Assembly (NCBI RefSeq): GCF_001612725.1 | Contig: NZ_BDAZ01000025.1 | Coordinates: 1 to 64,000, forward strand | DNA from: Nocardia anaemiae NBRC 100462 | GTDB taxonomy: Bacteria > Actinomycetota > Actinomycetes > Mycobacteriales > Mycobacteriaceae | Direction: 5' to 3' | DNA: 64,000 nt | Shown here: positions 52,081 through 60,631 of the stretch, piece by piece | Position numbering within the stretch: position 1 is the first letter of the stretch | Layout: every line of letters begins with the position of its first letter | Notes under the pieces: model-generated | The model's database searches: none | The model's input: the letters and a program-made list of their open reading frames with translations, nothing else | Told to the model about the DNA's origin: nothing | Program-made: the position numbers and the translations under genes

Positions 52081-52983
52081 ATGGCAACATTGCGCGCCCT
52101 GGAATGCCTTGTCGCGGTGCTGGATTGCGGTTCCGTGACCGAAGCCGCCGCGCGCCTGCACATGTCGCAGCCCGCCCTTTCACATCAGCTCGCGGCGTTG
52201 GAACGCGAAATCGGCACGCCGGTGGTGCAGCGGCTGCCACGCGGCGTACGCCCGACCGCGGCTGGTCGCGCGATCGTCGCGGACGCGCGGGCCGCGCTCG
52301 CCGCCGCGGAACGCGTCGTTCATACGGGCCGCGCCGTCGCCGCGGGCACCGACGGACAACTTCGCATCGGTTGCGCGGAGAGCATGACGGCCGGACTGCT
52401 GGCACCGGTCCTCCGTGCCTGGCATCGGCGGTATCCGGGTATCTACCTCGCATTGACGGAACAATCGAGCGCCGACGCACTGGCCGAACTGGCCGTATCG
52501 GGCCAGGTGGATATCGCCGTCGGCCCACAGCCTTCGCGCTGGGACGGGTCTCTGGATGTCATCGGCGAAGAGGAGATCGTCGCGGCCCTACCAGCCGCCG
52601 AAAACTCAAGTGCGGCGATAGCTTTCGATGATTTAGCACGCCAACCGATAGTGCATTATCACCCGGACAACGGCCTCGGTACCTGGCTCGACGAGATCGC
52701 CGCCCACCACGGTGTCACGCTCACCGCGGCAACCCGCACTCGCCAGGTGACCACCGCGGCCCAGCTGGCGGCCGCCGGACTCGGCATCGCACTGGTCCCG
52801 ACCACCGCATTGACCGCGTCGTTCAGTGGCGCGGTAGCCAGTTTGAAACCGCATCTGACCCGAAAGGTCGTCGCCATGACCGTTACGCCGAATGATCCAC
52901 TGGTACAACGCTTCACGGCCGACCTGCGCCGCCGCGGCGTTCCAGTTCCGGCGTCGATCGCGGCCCAGCTCACCCGGCGCTGA
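52081..52983 (+). CDS. LysR family transcriptional regulator
   Basis: A 300-aa regulator. The LysR helix-turn-helix is at 1-60 (LRALECLVAVLDCGSVTEAAARLHMSQPALSHQLAALEREIG), followed by the type 2 periplasmic-binding-like effector domain (about 90-295). It is divergent from the SDR-like gene, 110 bp apart, and probably controls it. Third codon positions are G/C-rich as expected for a native gene. Effector unknown. Confidence 0.92.
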   Translation: MATLRALECLVAVLDCGSVTEAAARLHMSQPALSHQLAALEREIGTPVVQRLPRGVRPTAAGRAIVADARAALAAAERVVHTGRAVAAGTDGQLRIGCAESMTAGLLAPVLRAWHRRYPGIYLALTEQSSADALAELAVSGQVDIAVGPQPSRWDGSLDVIGEEEIVAALPAAENSSAAIAFDDLARQPIVHYHPDNGLGTWLDEIAAHHGVTLTAATRTRQVTTAAQLAAAGLGIALVPTTALTASFSGAVASLKPHLTRKVVAMTVTPNDPLVQRFTADLRRRGVPVPASIAAQLTRR

Positions 52984-53149
52984 CGGGTCGGTGCCGAGCT
53001 CGCCATCGCTCGCACCGCGATGGCGTGGCCCAAGCGCAGTCCGCGTGACCGCACGGCGACCTCCACCCGCAGCGCCGAGACGGCCCGGTAGTGAGCACGC
53101 CAACTGCCCAGCCTGCTCACCGCTGACGACCACCCGATACCGACCGCAC

Positions 53150-53641
53150 TCAGTGCTTGCGCACCACCCGCTCCCCCTGCCCGGGCTTCCAGATGGTGAT
53201 GTCCAGGTGATCGTCGATGACCTGGACGGTGGAGGCGCTGGTCAGGTCTGCGGTGTAGAAGTGGTCGAATTCTTGGTCGCGGATGTCGAATCCGGTTTCG
53301 TCGAAGAGTTGTTGGGCGAAGCGGGCGTGTACTTCTTTGTCCGGGAGGTCGGTGACGGTGCCGAAGAGCTTCGCGTCACCGTCGCTGACTTGGGTGTCGA
53401 CAGTTGCGGTGTGCAGGCAGAAGCGGGGGTCGCGGGCGAGGTCCTTGAATTTGGTGGTGTTCGGCATGCCCGCGATCACCAGCATGCCCTCGAAGATCCG
53501 CGGTTCGATGGGGCTGATTCGTGGGAAACCGTCGGAGCGCAGGGTCCCGAGCATGCAGAGATTGCCGGTGGCCTGATGCCGACGAGTGAACACGGCGGCG
53601 ATGCGTGGGGCTTCTTCGGTGAACTGGCTCCATGTGGTCAT
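53150..53641 (-). CDS. Pyridoxamine 5'-phosphate oxidase-like (FMN/F420 split-barrel) protein
   Basis: A 163-aa split-barrel flavoprotein: LCMLGTLRSDGFPRISPIEPRIFEGMLVIAGM at about 29-60 and KFKDLARDPRFCLHTATVD at about 64-82 are the family's first strands and helix. It may bind FMN, haem or F420; it is not the biosynthetic PdxH. The ATG at 53639-53641 is chosen from the family start. Divergent from a WYL regulator gene with a 63-bp gap that holds a strong dyad. Confidence 0.88.
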   Translation of the reverse strand: MTTWSQFTEEAPRIAAVFTRRHQATGNLCMLGTLRSDGFPRISPIEPRIFEGMLVIAGMPNTTKFKDLARDPRFCLHTATVDTQVSDGDAKLFGTVTDLPDKEVHARFAQQLFDETGFDIRDQEFDHFYTADLTSASTVQVIDDHLDITIWKPGQGERVVRKH

Positions 53642-53660
53642 GAGGTCGACGGTACGGCCC

Positions 53661-53685
53661 AAACCTGACACCTTCTGTCAGGTTT
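53661..53685. promoter_or_regulatory. Operator dyad AAACCTGACA-N5-TGTCAGGTTT
   Basis: Perfect 10-bp arms (53661-53670 and 53676-53685) with a 5-bp spacer between the PNPOx-like gene and the WYL regulator gene, 19 bp before the regulator start. The likely binder is the WYL regulator. Confidence 0.65.
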
Positions 53686-53704
53686 TACGGCTAGTCTCGA
53701 AATC

Positions 53705-54685
53705 ATGCGAGCGAGTCGACTGGTGCAGCTGTTATTGCTGCTGCAGACCCGCGGCCGGAGCACTGGGCCGGAGCTGGCGCGCGAGTTGGAGGTTTCGGTG
53801 CGCACGGTGTACCGAGATATCGAGGCGCTGTCCGCTGCGGGCGTGCCGATCTACAGCGAACCGGGGCGAACCGGCGGCGTGCGGCTGGTCGACGGGTACC
53901 GCACCCGGTTGACCGGTCTCACCACCGAGGAAGCCGATGCGGTACTGCTCGCCGGACAACCCGCGGCCGCCGCCGATCTCGGACTCGGCACGGTATTGGC
54001 GACCGCGCAGCTCAAGGTGCTCGCCGCACTACCACCCGAATTGCGCGGCCGGGCAACGCGAATCGCGGAACGCGTCCATGTGGACGCGCCGGGCTGGTTC
54101 CATCGCCCCGACGAAACACCAACGCTGGCAACGGTCGCCGATGCGCTGTGGCATGATCGGCGACTCGATATCCGTTATCGGCGCAAGGATCGCACCGTCG
54201 AACGCCGCCTCGATCCGCTCGGCCTCGTATTGAAGGCCGGGACTTGGTATCTCGTCGCCCGCGACGGATCGGCCATCCGCTCCTATCGCGTCAGCCGGAT
54301 CGCATCGGCCGAGCAGAACGGCGAAACATTCACGCGGCCAGACGATTTCGATCTGGCGGAGCATTGGTCGGAATCCGCCGACGATTTCGCCCGATCGATG
54401 CTGCGCGTGCGGGCCCGCTGCCGGATCGCGGCTACCCAGCTGCGACTGCTCCGGCTGATGAACGAGCCCGCCGCGGTCGCCGAGGCGATGGCATCGGCAA
54501 CCGAACCGGACGCCGACGGCTGGGTCGAGGTAACCGTTCCGTCGGAGTCCTACGAGGTCCTTGCGGGTGCGATCCTGCCGCTCGGCGAATTCTGCGAGGT
54601 TCTCGACCCGCCCGAATTCCGCGACCGGCTCGCCGCGACGGCCTTCGCGATGGCCGAACGCTACCGAGGCCCGCGCGTTTCCTGA
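53705..54685 (+). CDS. WYL-domain (YafY-type) transcriptional regulator
   Basis: A 326-aa regulator. The DeoR-like helix-turn-helix is N-terminal (LVQLLLLLQTRGRSTGPELARELEVSVRTVYRDIEALSAAGVPI, 6-49). The WYL domain is at about 140-210 (DIRYRRKDRTVERRLDPLGLVLKAGTWYLVARDGSAIRSYRVSRI), with a WCX-like C-terminal part. It probably binds the dyad at 53661-53685 and controls itself and the PNPOx-like gene. Family ligands are mostly unknown; several WYL proteins bind nucleic acid or small ligands. Confidence 0.92.
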   Translation: MRASRLVQLLLLLQTRGRSTGPELARELEVSVRTVYRDIEALSAAGVPIYSEPGRTGGVRLVDGYRTRLTGLTTEEADAVLLAGQPAAAADLGLGTVLATAQLKVLAALPPELRGRATRIAERVHVDAPGWFHRPDETPTLATVADALWHDRRLDIRYRRKDRTVERRLDPLGLVLKAGTWYLVARDGSAIRSYRVSRIASAEQNGETFTRPDDFDLAEHWSESADDFARSMLRVRARCRIAATQLRLLRLMNEPAAVAEAMASATEPDADGWVEVTVPSESYEVLAGAILPLGEFCEVLDPPEFRDRLAATAFAMAERYRGPRVS

Positions 54686-54708
54686 GCCAGCCGCACACCC
54701 AGCAGCTC

Positions 54709-55863
54709 TCAGCGCAGCGAGCGGAAGAATGCGCGCACATCGCTGGTCAGCAGGTCCGGCGCCTCCATTGCCGCGAAGTGCCCACCCCGGTCGTATTCGG
54801 TCCACCGCACGATATTGTGCTGCCGCTCGGCGAGCACGCGAATGGAGTTGTCACCGGCGAATACCGCTGCCGCAGTGGGCACTCCGGAATTCCGCGCTGG
54901 CGTCCCCCACGAGTCCCCCTCCCCATACAGCCTGATCGAGGAGACGAACGTCCTGGTGAACCAATAGAGGCTGACATTGGTCAGCAGCGCATCACGATCC
55001 ACCGCCTCGTCCGGCAACTCGAGCGCGGGATTGGTCCAGCGCTGAAACAGATCCACGATCCACGACAGCAGACCGGCGGGTGAATCGTGCATGCCGATGG
55101 CAAGGGTCTGCGGACGCCCTGCCTGCACCATCGCATAGCCGAACCGGGTGTAGCTCTCGCTCCCGGTGAGTTTGTCCAGCTTCGCCCGATCCTGCGCGCT
55201 GTAGTCCGGTTCCGTTCCGTCGCTCCAGGACGGCAGCGTGATCGGCCCGTTCACATGGATGCCGAGCACATGGTCGGTGGCGATCCGCCCCAGTTCGGTC
55301 GAGACGAAGAATCCCGCATCGCCGCCTTGCGCCCCGTATCGGTGGTAGCCGAGCCGTTCCATCAGCTTCGCCACCACCTGCGCGTACTGCTCGGTCGAAC
55401 CGTCCCCGACCTTCGGTCCGACCTCCGAGAAGGCGAATCCCGGCAACGACGGGATGACCAGATGGAACGCATCGGCCGGATCACCGCCGTGCGCCCGCGG
55501 ATCGCTCAAAGGTCCGATCACATCGAGGAATTCGATGAACGAGCCGGGCCAGCCGTGGCTCAGCACCAGCGGCACGGCATCGGGTTCGGGCGAGCGGACA
55601 TGCAGGAAATGCACCTGCTGCCCATCGATATCGGTGACGAACTGCGGCAGCTCGTTCAGTCGCGCTTCGACTGCGCGCCAATCGTATTCGGACCGCCAGT
55701 ACTCTGCGAGGCCCTTCAGATACGAGATCGATACGCCCTTGTCCCAACCGCTGCCCGGGATCTCATCCGGCCACAGGGTATTCGCCAACCGGGCGTGCAG
55801 ATCATCGATCTGCGCCTGCGGGATCTCGATGCGGAAGGGGCGGATGTCCTGTTCGGTACTCAT
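54709..55863 (-). CDS. Epoxide hydrolase (alpha/beta hydrolase, EHN domain)
   Basis: A 384-aa epoxide hydrolase. The N-terminal EHN domain (PFRIEIPQAQIDDLHARLANTLWPDE, about 9-34) is that of microsomal-type enzymes. The oxyanion motif is HGWPGSF (103-109), the nucleophile is Asp182 in QGGDAGFF and the catalytic His is in RGGHFAAMEAPDLL near the C-terminus. The ATG at 55861-55863 begins MSTEQDIRPF. It is divergent from a second WYL regulator gene and converges on the first one. Confidence 0.92.
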   Translation of the reverse strand: MSTEQDIRPFRIEIPQAQIDDLHARLANTLWPDEIPGSGWDKGVSISYLKGLAEYWRSEYDWRAVEARLNELPQFVTDIDGQQVHFLHVRSPEPDAVPLVLSHGWPGSFIEFLDVIGPLSDPRAHGGDPADAFHLVIPSLPGFAFSEVGPKVGDGSTEQYAQVVAKLMERLGYHRYGAQGGDAGFFVSTELGRIATDHVLGIHVNGPITLPSWSDGTEPDYSAQDRAKLDKLTGSESYTRFGYAMVQAGRPQTLAIGMHDSPAGLLSWIVDLFQRWTNPALELPDEAVDRDALLTNVSLYWFTRTFVSSIRLYGEGDSWGTPARNSGVPTAAAVFAGDNSIRVLAERQHNIVRWTEYDRGGHFAAMEAPDLLTSDVRAFFRSLR

Positions 55864-55882
55864 GAAGGCGACGGTATTACCC

Positions 55883-55907
55883 ACTTAGGACAGCATCGTT
55901 CCTAAGT
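55883..55907. promoter_or_regulatory. Operator dyad ACTTAGGA-N9-TCCTAAGT
   Basis: Perfect 8-bp arms (55883-55890 and 55900-55907) in the 63-bp region between the epoxide hydrolase gene and the second WYL regulator gene, 19 bp before the regulator start. Same placement as the dyad at 53661-53685, but with a different sequence. Confidence 0.6.
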
Positions 55908-55926
55908 ATCTGACATCCTGGATTTC

Positions 55927-56889
55927 GTGTTGGAGACCTCGGCGCGCCTGCTCAAACTGCTCGCCCTGCTGCAGTCCCACCGCGACTGGACCGGGACCGA
56001 ACTCGCCGAACGACTCGGCGTCACCGGCCGCACGGTCCGCCGCGATGTGGATCGGCTGCGTGAACTCGGCTACCCGGTGCATGCCACCCAGGGCACCGCG
56101 GGCTATCGGCTCGGCGCCGGTGCCGCGCTGCCGCCGCTGCTGCTCGATGACGAGGAGGCCGTCGCGGTGGCGGTCGGCCTGCGCAGCGCCTCCGACGGCA
56201 CCGTCGCGGGCATCGAGGAGGCGTCGCTGCGCGCGCTCAGCAAACTCGAACAGGTGCTGCCGCCGCGACTGCGCCACCGGGTCCGCACGCTGCGTGGTGC
56301 GACGGTCCGGGTCGGGACGCCGGACGCAACAGTCGAACCGGACACCTTGATGGCCGTCGCCGAGGCCTGTCAACGGCACGAACGCCTGCGCTTCGACTAT
56401 CGCGCGCACAGCGGCGCCACCACCCGTCGTACGGTGGAGCCGCACAGCCTGGTCCATTTCAGCAGGCGCTGGTATCTCGTCGCCTGGGATGTCGATCGCG
56501 GTGATTGGCGCACCTTCCGAGCCGACCGCATCTCGCCACGAACACCTACCGGCCCGCGCTTCATGCCGCGTGAAATTCCGGAAGGCGATGTGGCGGCGCA
56601 CCTTTCGCTACAGTTGTCCGCCCGAGCATGGCCGCATCAAGCAATCGCTCTGCTGCACAAGTCCGCCGAGGATGCCGCGGCGAATGTCTGGCCCGGCATG
56701 GGCGCCCTCGAAGCCGTCGACGACCACAGCTGCCAACTGCACGTCGGCGCGGATACCCCGGAGGCACTGGTCTGGATGATCACCTCGGTCGATATCGACT
56801 TCACCCTGCTCAGCGGCCCACCCGAACTCGTCGCGGCGATTCGTGCCCAAGCCGACCGCTGCGCCGCCGCCCTCCGGAACTTCGACTGA
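55927..56889 (+). CDS. WYL-domain (YafY-type) transcriptional regulator
   Basis: A 320-aa regulator like the one encoded at 53705: HTH at about 8-52 (LLKLLALLQSHRDWTGTELAERLGVTGRTVRRDVDRLRELGYPV), WYL domain at about 150-215 (RFDYRAHSGATTRRTVEPHSLVHFSRRWYLVAWDVDRGDWRTFRADRI) and a WCX-like C-terminus. GTG start at 55927. It probably acts at the dyad 55883-55907 on the divergent epoxide hydrolase gene. Confidence 0.92.
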   Translation: MLETSARLLKLLALLQSHRDWTGTELAERLGVTGRTVRRDVDRLRELGYPVHATQGTAGYRLGAGAALPPLLLDDEEAVAVAVGLRSASDGTVAGIEEASLRALSKLEQVLPPRLRHRVRTLRGATVRVGTPDATVEPDTLMAVAEACQRHERLRFDYRAHSGATTRRTVEPHSLVHFSRRWYLVAWDVDRGDWRTFRADRISPRTPTGPRFMPREIPEGDVAAHLSLQLSARAWPHQAIALLHKSAEDAAANVWPGMGALEAVDDHSCQLHVGADTPEALVWMITSVDIDFTLLSGPPELVAAIRAQADRCAAALRNFD

Positions 56890-56925
56890 ACTGCCCGCCA
56901 CCGAGAGCGCCGGGCCGCCCCGAGC

Positions 56926-58377
56926 TCAGCCGACAATCGCGAACAGCACCGCCGCGACCGCGAAACTCACCACCGACAGCACGGTTTCGAGCACCGTCCA
57001 GGTTTGCAGCGTCTGCTTCACCGTCAGGTTGAAGTACTTCGAAATGATCCAGAAGCCACCGTCGTTCACATGGCTGAGGATGATCGAGCCCGCCGCGATC
57101 GCCATGGCGATGAGTGCGATGGCCATCTGCGAGTAGCCGTGCCCGGTGACCAGCGGCGCGACAATGCCGCCGGTGGTCACGATGGCGACGGTGGCCGAGC
57201 CCTGAGCTATCCGCAGGCCGCAGCTGATGATGTAGGCGAGCACGATCACCGGTAGTCCGGCGGCCGACATGGTGTCGGCGAGTGCGGTGCCGATTCCGGT
57301 GGCGGAGATGACCTTTCCGAAGAACGCGCCCGCACCGACCACCAGCAGCAGCATGCCGACCGGCTTCAGCGATTCCGCGGTGAGCGTACTGAGTTCCTGC
57401 ACACTGGAACCGCGCCGCACACCGAGCAGATAGAAGGCGACGAGCACCGCGATCAGCAGCGCGACAGCGGGTGTGCCGAGGAAAGTGAGCACCTGGAGCA
57501 GTCGCGAATCCTTGTCCAGCCATTGAGTGCCGAAGGTCGCACCGAGGATGAGCACCAACGGAATCGCGATGATGCCGCCGATGAGCCCGACCGCGGGTGG
57601 CCGGGTCTCGGTGCGCACGGCCTCCGGATCCGTTGCGGTGCCCGGACCTTCGCCCTTGCCCGCAGGCTCGGCCTCCGGCCGCACCAGGAATTCGGCAGGC
57701 ACCTCGACCTGCACGCGCTTGCCGATGTAGGTGCCCCACACGATGCCCGCGGCAATGAAACCCGGTATGCCGCAGACGAATCCCATGATGATCAGCCAGC
57801 CCAGGCTAACCCCGAGCAGACCACCGAGCGCCACCGGGCCTGGATGTGGCGGCAGGAAAGCATGGGTCATGGACAGACCGGCCAGCATCGGCATGGCATA
57901 CAGCACCAGCGATCGGCCACCGCGCTTGGCGGCCACATAGATCAGCGGCGCGAGCACGAAGATGCCGATATCGAAGAAGACGGGGATGCCGAAGATGAGC
58001 CCGAGCAGGCCCATGGCGACCGGTGCGCCCCGCTCACCGAAGATGCCCAACAGCTTGCCGGTCAAGACGTCCGCGCCACCGGAACGTTCGAGGATCGCGC
58101 CGAGCACCGTGCCGAGGCCGATAATGACCGCGATATGCCCGAGGATGCCGCCGAAGCCGGTCTCCAGCAGCGAATCACCGGACTTGATCGCCGTACCGAC
58201 GATCTTCGACACCGGTAGTCCGGCGACCAGCGCCAGCCCGAGTCCGGTGAGCAGTAGCGCGATGAACGGCTCCAGCTTGATCTTGATAATGGCGAACAGC
58301 AGTACGGCAATCGCGAGACCGCACAGCACCAGCAAACCGGGTGTGGTGGTGCGCAGCCAGTCGACAGTGGCGCCCAT
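56926..58377 (-). CDS. GntP family gluconate/sugar-acid permease
   Basis: A 483-aa transporter with twelve or more helices: FIALLLTGLGLALVAG, IPVFFDIGIFVLAPLIY, MTHAFLPPHPGPVA and SHVNDGGFWIISKYFNLT are typical GntP motifs. GntP carriers bring in gluconate and related sugar acids with protons. The ATG at 58375-58377 follows GAGAGGTACCCAT. Last gene of the leftward operon deaminase-deacylase-aldolase-permease, which suggests uptake of an acylated sugar acid such as N-acetylglucosaminate. Confidence 0.92.
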   Translation of the reverse strand: MGATVDWLRTTTPGLLVLCGLAIAVLLFAIIKIKLEPFIALLLTGLGLALVAGLPVSKIVGTAIKSGDSLLETGFGGILGHIAVIIGLGTVLGAILERSGGADVLTGKLLGIFGERGAPVAMGLLGLIFGIPVFFDIGIFVLAPLIYVAAKRGGRSLVLYAMPMLAGLSMTHAFLPPHPGPVALGGLLGVSLGWLIIMGFVCGIPGFIAAGIVWGTYIGKRVQVEVPAEFLVRPEAEPAGKGEGPGTATDPEAVRTETRPPAVGLIGGIIAIPLVLILGATFGTQWLDKDSRLLQVLTFLGTPAVALLIAVLVAFYLLGVRRGSSVQELSTLTAESLKPVGMLLLVVGAGAFFGKVISATGIGTALADTMSAAGLPVIVLAYIISCGLRIAQGSATVAIVTTGGIVAPLVTGHGYSQMAIALIAMAIAAGSIILSHVNDGGFWIISKYFNLTVKQTLQTWTVLETVLSVVSFAVAAVLFAIVG

Positions 58378-58388
58378 ATGGGTACCTC

Positions 58389-59015
58389 TCAATTCATGGA
58401 TCGAACGAATGACGCCGCACGCGAGGCGATTTCGGACCATCGGCCCGCGGCGACGTCGGATGGGGCCACGACATCGGTACCCGCGGTCACTGCCACGGCT
58501 CCGTTGGCGAGGAATTCGGCGGCATTGCCCGCATTGACGCCCCCGGAGGGAATGAGCGCCACATCGGGCAAGGGACCGCGCAGGTCTTTCAAATAGCCGG
58601 GACCGAGCGCCCTGGCGGGGAAGATCTTCACCGCGGCGGCGCCGAGGTCGAGTGCGGTGAGTACCTCGGTGGGCGTGAAAGCGCCCATGACGACCGGAAT
58701 GTCGCGCTCGGCCGCAACCGCTGCGACCTCCGCGCGCACACCGGGTGTGACGAGGAACCGGGCACCGTTATCGATCGCGGCCTCGGCCTGATCGGCATGC
58801 AGTACAGTTCCCACGCCGACGACCGCATCGGGAGCCGATGTGGCGATACGCAGGTAATCGAGCACACCCGGCGTTGTGAAGGTGAGCTCCAAGGTACGAA
58901 TCCCGGAGCGCGCCAACGCATCAGCGAGCGCCAGCGGATCCGGAATCTCGGCGGCCCGCACCACACTCAGCACGCGGTCGGCGCGCATGACTTCCAGTGC
59001 GCTCATGGCATTCAA
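58389..59015 (-). CDS. eda: KDPG aldolase (2-dehydro-3-deoxy-6-phosphogluconate aldolase)
   Basis: Class I aldolase of 208 aa that splits KDPG to pyruvate and glyceraldehyde-3-phosphate. The Schiff-base lysine is in AAVKIFPARALGP and the catalytic Glu in IRTLELTFTTPG; GVGTVL and VTPGV are phosphate-site strands. I choose a TTG (59013-59015) because AAGGAG lies 5 bp before it and it overlaps the upstream stop (TTGA); an ATG 9 bp downstream is possible. Its presence shows that the pathway passes through KDPG. Confidence 0.92.
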   Translation of the reverse strand: MNAMSALEVMRADRVLSVVRAAEIPDPLALADALARSGIRTLELTFTTPGVLDYLRIATSAPDAVVGVGTVLHADQAEAAIDNGARFLVTPGVRAEVAAVAAERDIPVVMGAFTPTEVLTALDLGAAAVKIFPARALGPGYLKDLRGPLPDVALIPSGGVNAGNAAEFLANGAVAVTAGTDVVAPSDVAAGRWSEIASRAASFVRSMN

Positions 59016-60622
59016 TATGTCTCCTTCCGCGTGCCGTCCATGCGCAGCGCACGCCCGGCGAGCTTGCCGGTGGGCGTGCCGTTCTCGATGGCGAATTCGC
59101 CGTTGACCAGCACATGCTGAATGCCGCGCGCCTGCTGCTTCGGGTTGTCGAAGGTCGCGGTATCGACGATGGTCGATGGGTCGAACAGCACGAGATCCGC
59201 TGCGTACCCGGTGAATACGTGCCCGCGGTCGCTGAGCCGCAGCCGCTCGGCGGGCCGCCCGGTGAGGTGGTGCACACACTCCTCCAGCCCGAGCACGCCG
59301 AGTTCGCGGACGTAATGGCCCAGATAGCGCGGGAAGGTGCCCCAGGCGCGCGGATGCGGCCGATCACCGACGAGCAGTGCATCACTTCCGCCCATATGGA
59401 CCGGATGCACCATGATCGCGCGCACATTCTCCTCATGCCCGACGTGCTGCAGGATGGTGGTGGCCAATTGGTCTCGGCGCAGCAGATCAAAGAACACCGC
59501 GACCGGTGCACGATCGGTATCGGCCGCGATTTCCGCGACGGTCTTGCCGACGTACTCCCCCAGTTCCGCATTCGCGACACCGCTGATCTGAATCGTCTCC
59601 CATTCGACCGTGACGCCGTGGCAGCCATCGGAACCATTCACGTTCACGTCCAACGTGATTCGCGCGCGCATCTCGGGATCATCGATGCGGGCCAACGCCG
59701 CATCCGGCCCACCGGACATCGCCCAACTCGGCAGCAGCGCCGAAAGTGTGGTGGAGCCGGGCAGATACGGGTAGGTGTCGAGGGTGATATCGCATCCTTC
59801 GGCCCTTGCCGCATCGATCAGTGCCAGGAATTCCGCTGCGCGCCCGCGGTTCACGCCGAAGTTCATGGTCGCATGGGTGAGATGCAGTGCACAGCCGGTG
59901 CTGCGAGCCAGTCCGATCATCTCGGCGTACGCCGCCAACGCGCCCTTGCCGTAGGAGCGCGTATGGGGTGCGTAGAATCCGCCGTACTCTGCGACGATCT
60001 CACACAACGCCGCCAATTCGCCTGTGTCCGCATACATTCCGGGCGTATACGTGAGCCCGCTCGACATACCGACCGCACCCTCGCGCAGACCCTGCGCCAG
60101 CAGTTCCCGCATCCGCCGGATCTCCGCCACCGTCGCGGGCCGCTGTTCGCTCCCGACGACCAGCAGCCGCAGCGTGCCCTGCGGTACGAGATAGGCGGCG
60201 TTCGGCGTTATGCCCTGATCGAGCCGGTCCAGGTACTGCGCGACCGTGCGCCAGGAGAAGTCCAGATCGGTGGGGTTGCCATTCCACCCGGCGATCTGAC
60301 GTCGCAGCACCGCCAGGGTGGCGTCATCGATCGGTGCGTAGGAGAGTCCGTCCTGTCCGATGACCTCGGTGGTGACGCCCTGGCTGATCTTCGGGAAATG
60401 ACCGGGCTCGGTGAGCAGATGCAGATCGGAGTGCGCGTGCATATCAATGAAGCCGGGCGCGAGCACCGAACCGGGTGCATCGATGAACCTGGCCGCCTCG
60501 GTGATCGTTCGCGGCTCGGCGATCGCGTTGATCCGTCCGCGATCGATGCCGACATCGGCGCGAAAGCGTGGCGCTCCCGTGCCGTCGATGACATCGATAT
60601 CGCGAAACACTAAGTCCGTCAT
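59012..60622 (-). CDS. N-acyl-D-amino-acid deacylase family amidohydrolase
   Basis: A 536-aa zinc amidohydrolase. The first metal site is DMHAHSDLH (60-68), with further ligands in the APHTRSYGKGAL and HLTHATMNFG stretches. The SSGLTYTPGMYADTGELAALC block and the late VLVNGEFAIENGTPTGKLAGR are typical of D-aminoacylases. I choose the ATG at 60620-60622; a GTG six bases upstream is in frame. In this cluster it would remove the acetyl group of an N-acetylated sugar acid or D-amino acid. Confidence 0.9.
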   Translation of the reverse strand: MTDLVFRDIDVIDGTGAPRFRADVGIDRGRINAIAEPRTITEAARFIDAPGSVLAPGFIDMHAHSDLHLLTEPGHFPKISQGVTTEVIGQDGLSYAPIDDATLAVLRRQIAGWNGNPTDLDFSWRTVAQYLDRLDQGITPNAAYLVPQGTLRLLVVGSEQRPATVAEIRRMRELLAQGLREGAVGMSSGLTYTPGMYADTGELAALCEIVAEYGGFYAPHTRSYGKGALAAYAEMIGLARSTGCALHLTHATMNFGVNRGRAAEFLALIDAARAEGCDITLDTYPYLPGSTTLSALLPSWAMSGGPDAALARIDDPEMRARITLDVNVNGSDGCHGVTVEWETIQISGVANAELGEYVGKTVAEIAADTDRAPVAVFFDLLRRDQLATTILQHVGHEENVRAIMVHPVHMGGSDALLVGDRPHPRAWGTFPRYLGHYVRELGVLGLEECVHHLTGRPAERLRLSDRGHVFTGYAADLVLFDPSTIVDTATFDNPKQQARGIQHVLVNGEFAIENGTPTGKLAGRALRMDGTRKETY

Positions 60623-60631
60623 GGCCACTCG

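Noticed and set aside
59000..60613. 538-codon plus-strand open frame antisense to the deacylase gene
   Set aside because: The minus-strand product has clear amidohydrolase metal motifs; the plus-strand frame has none.
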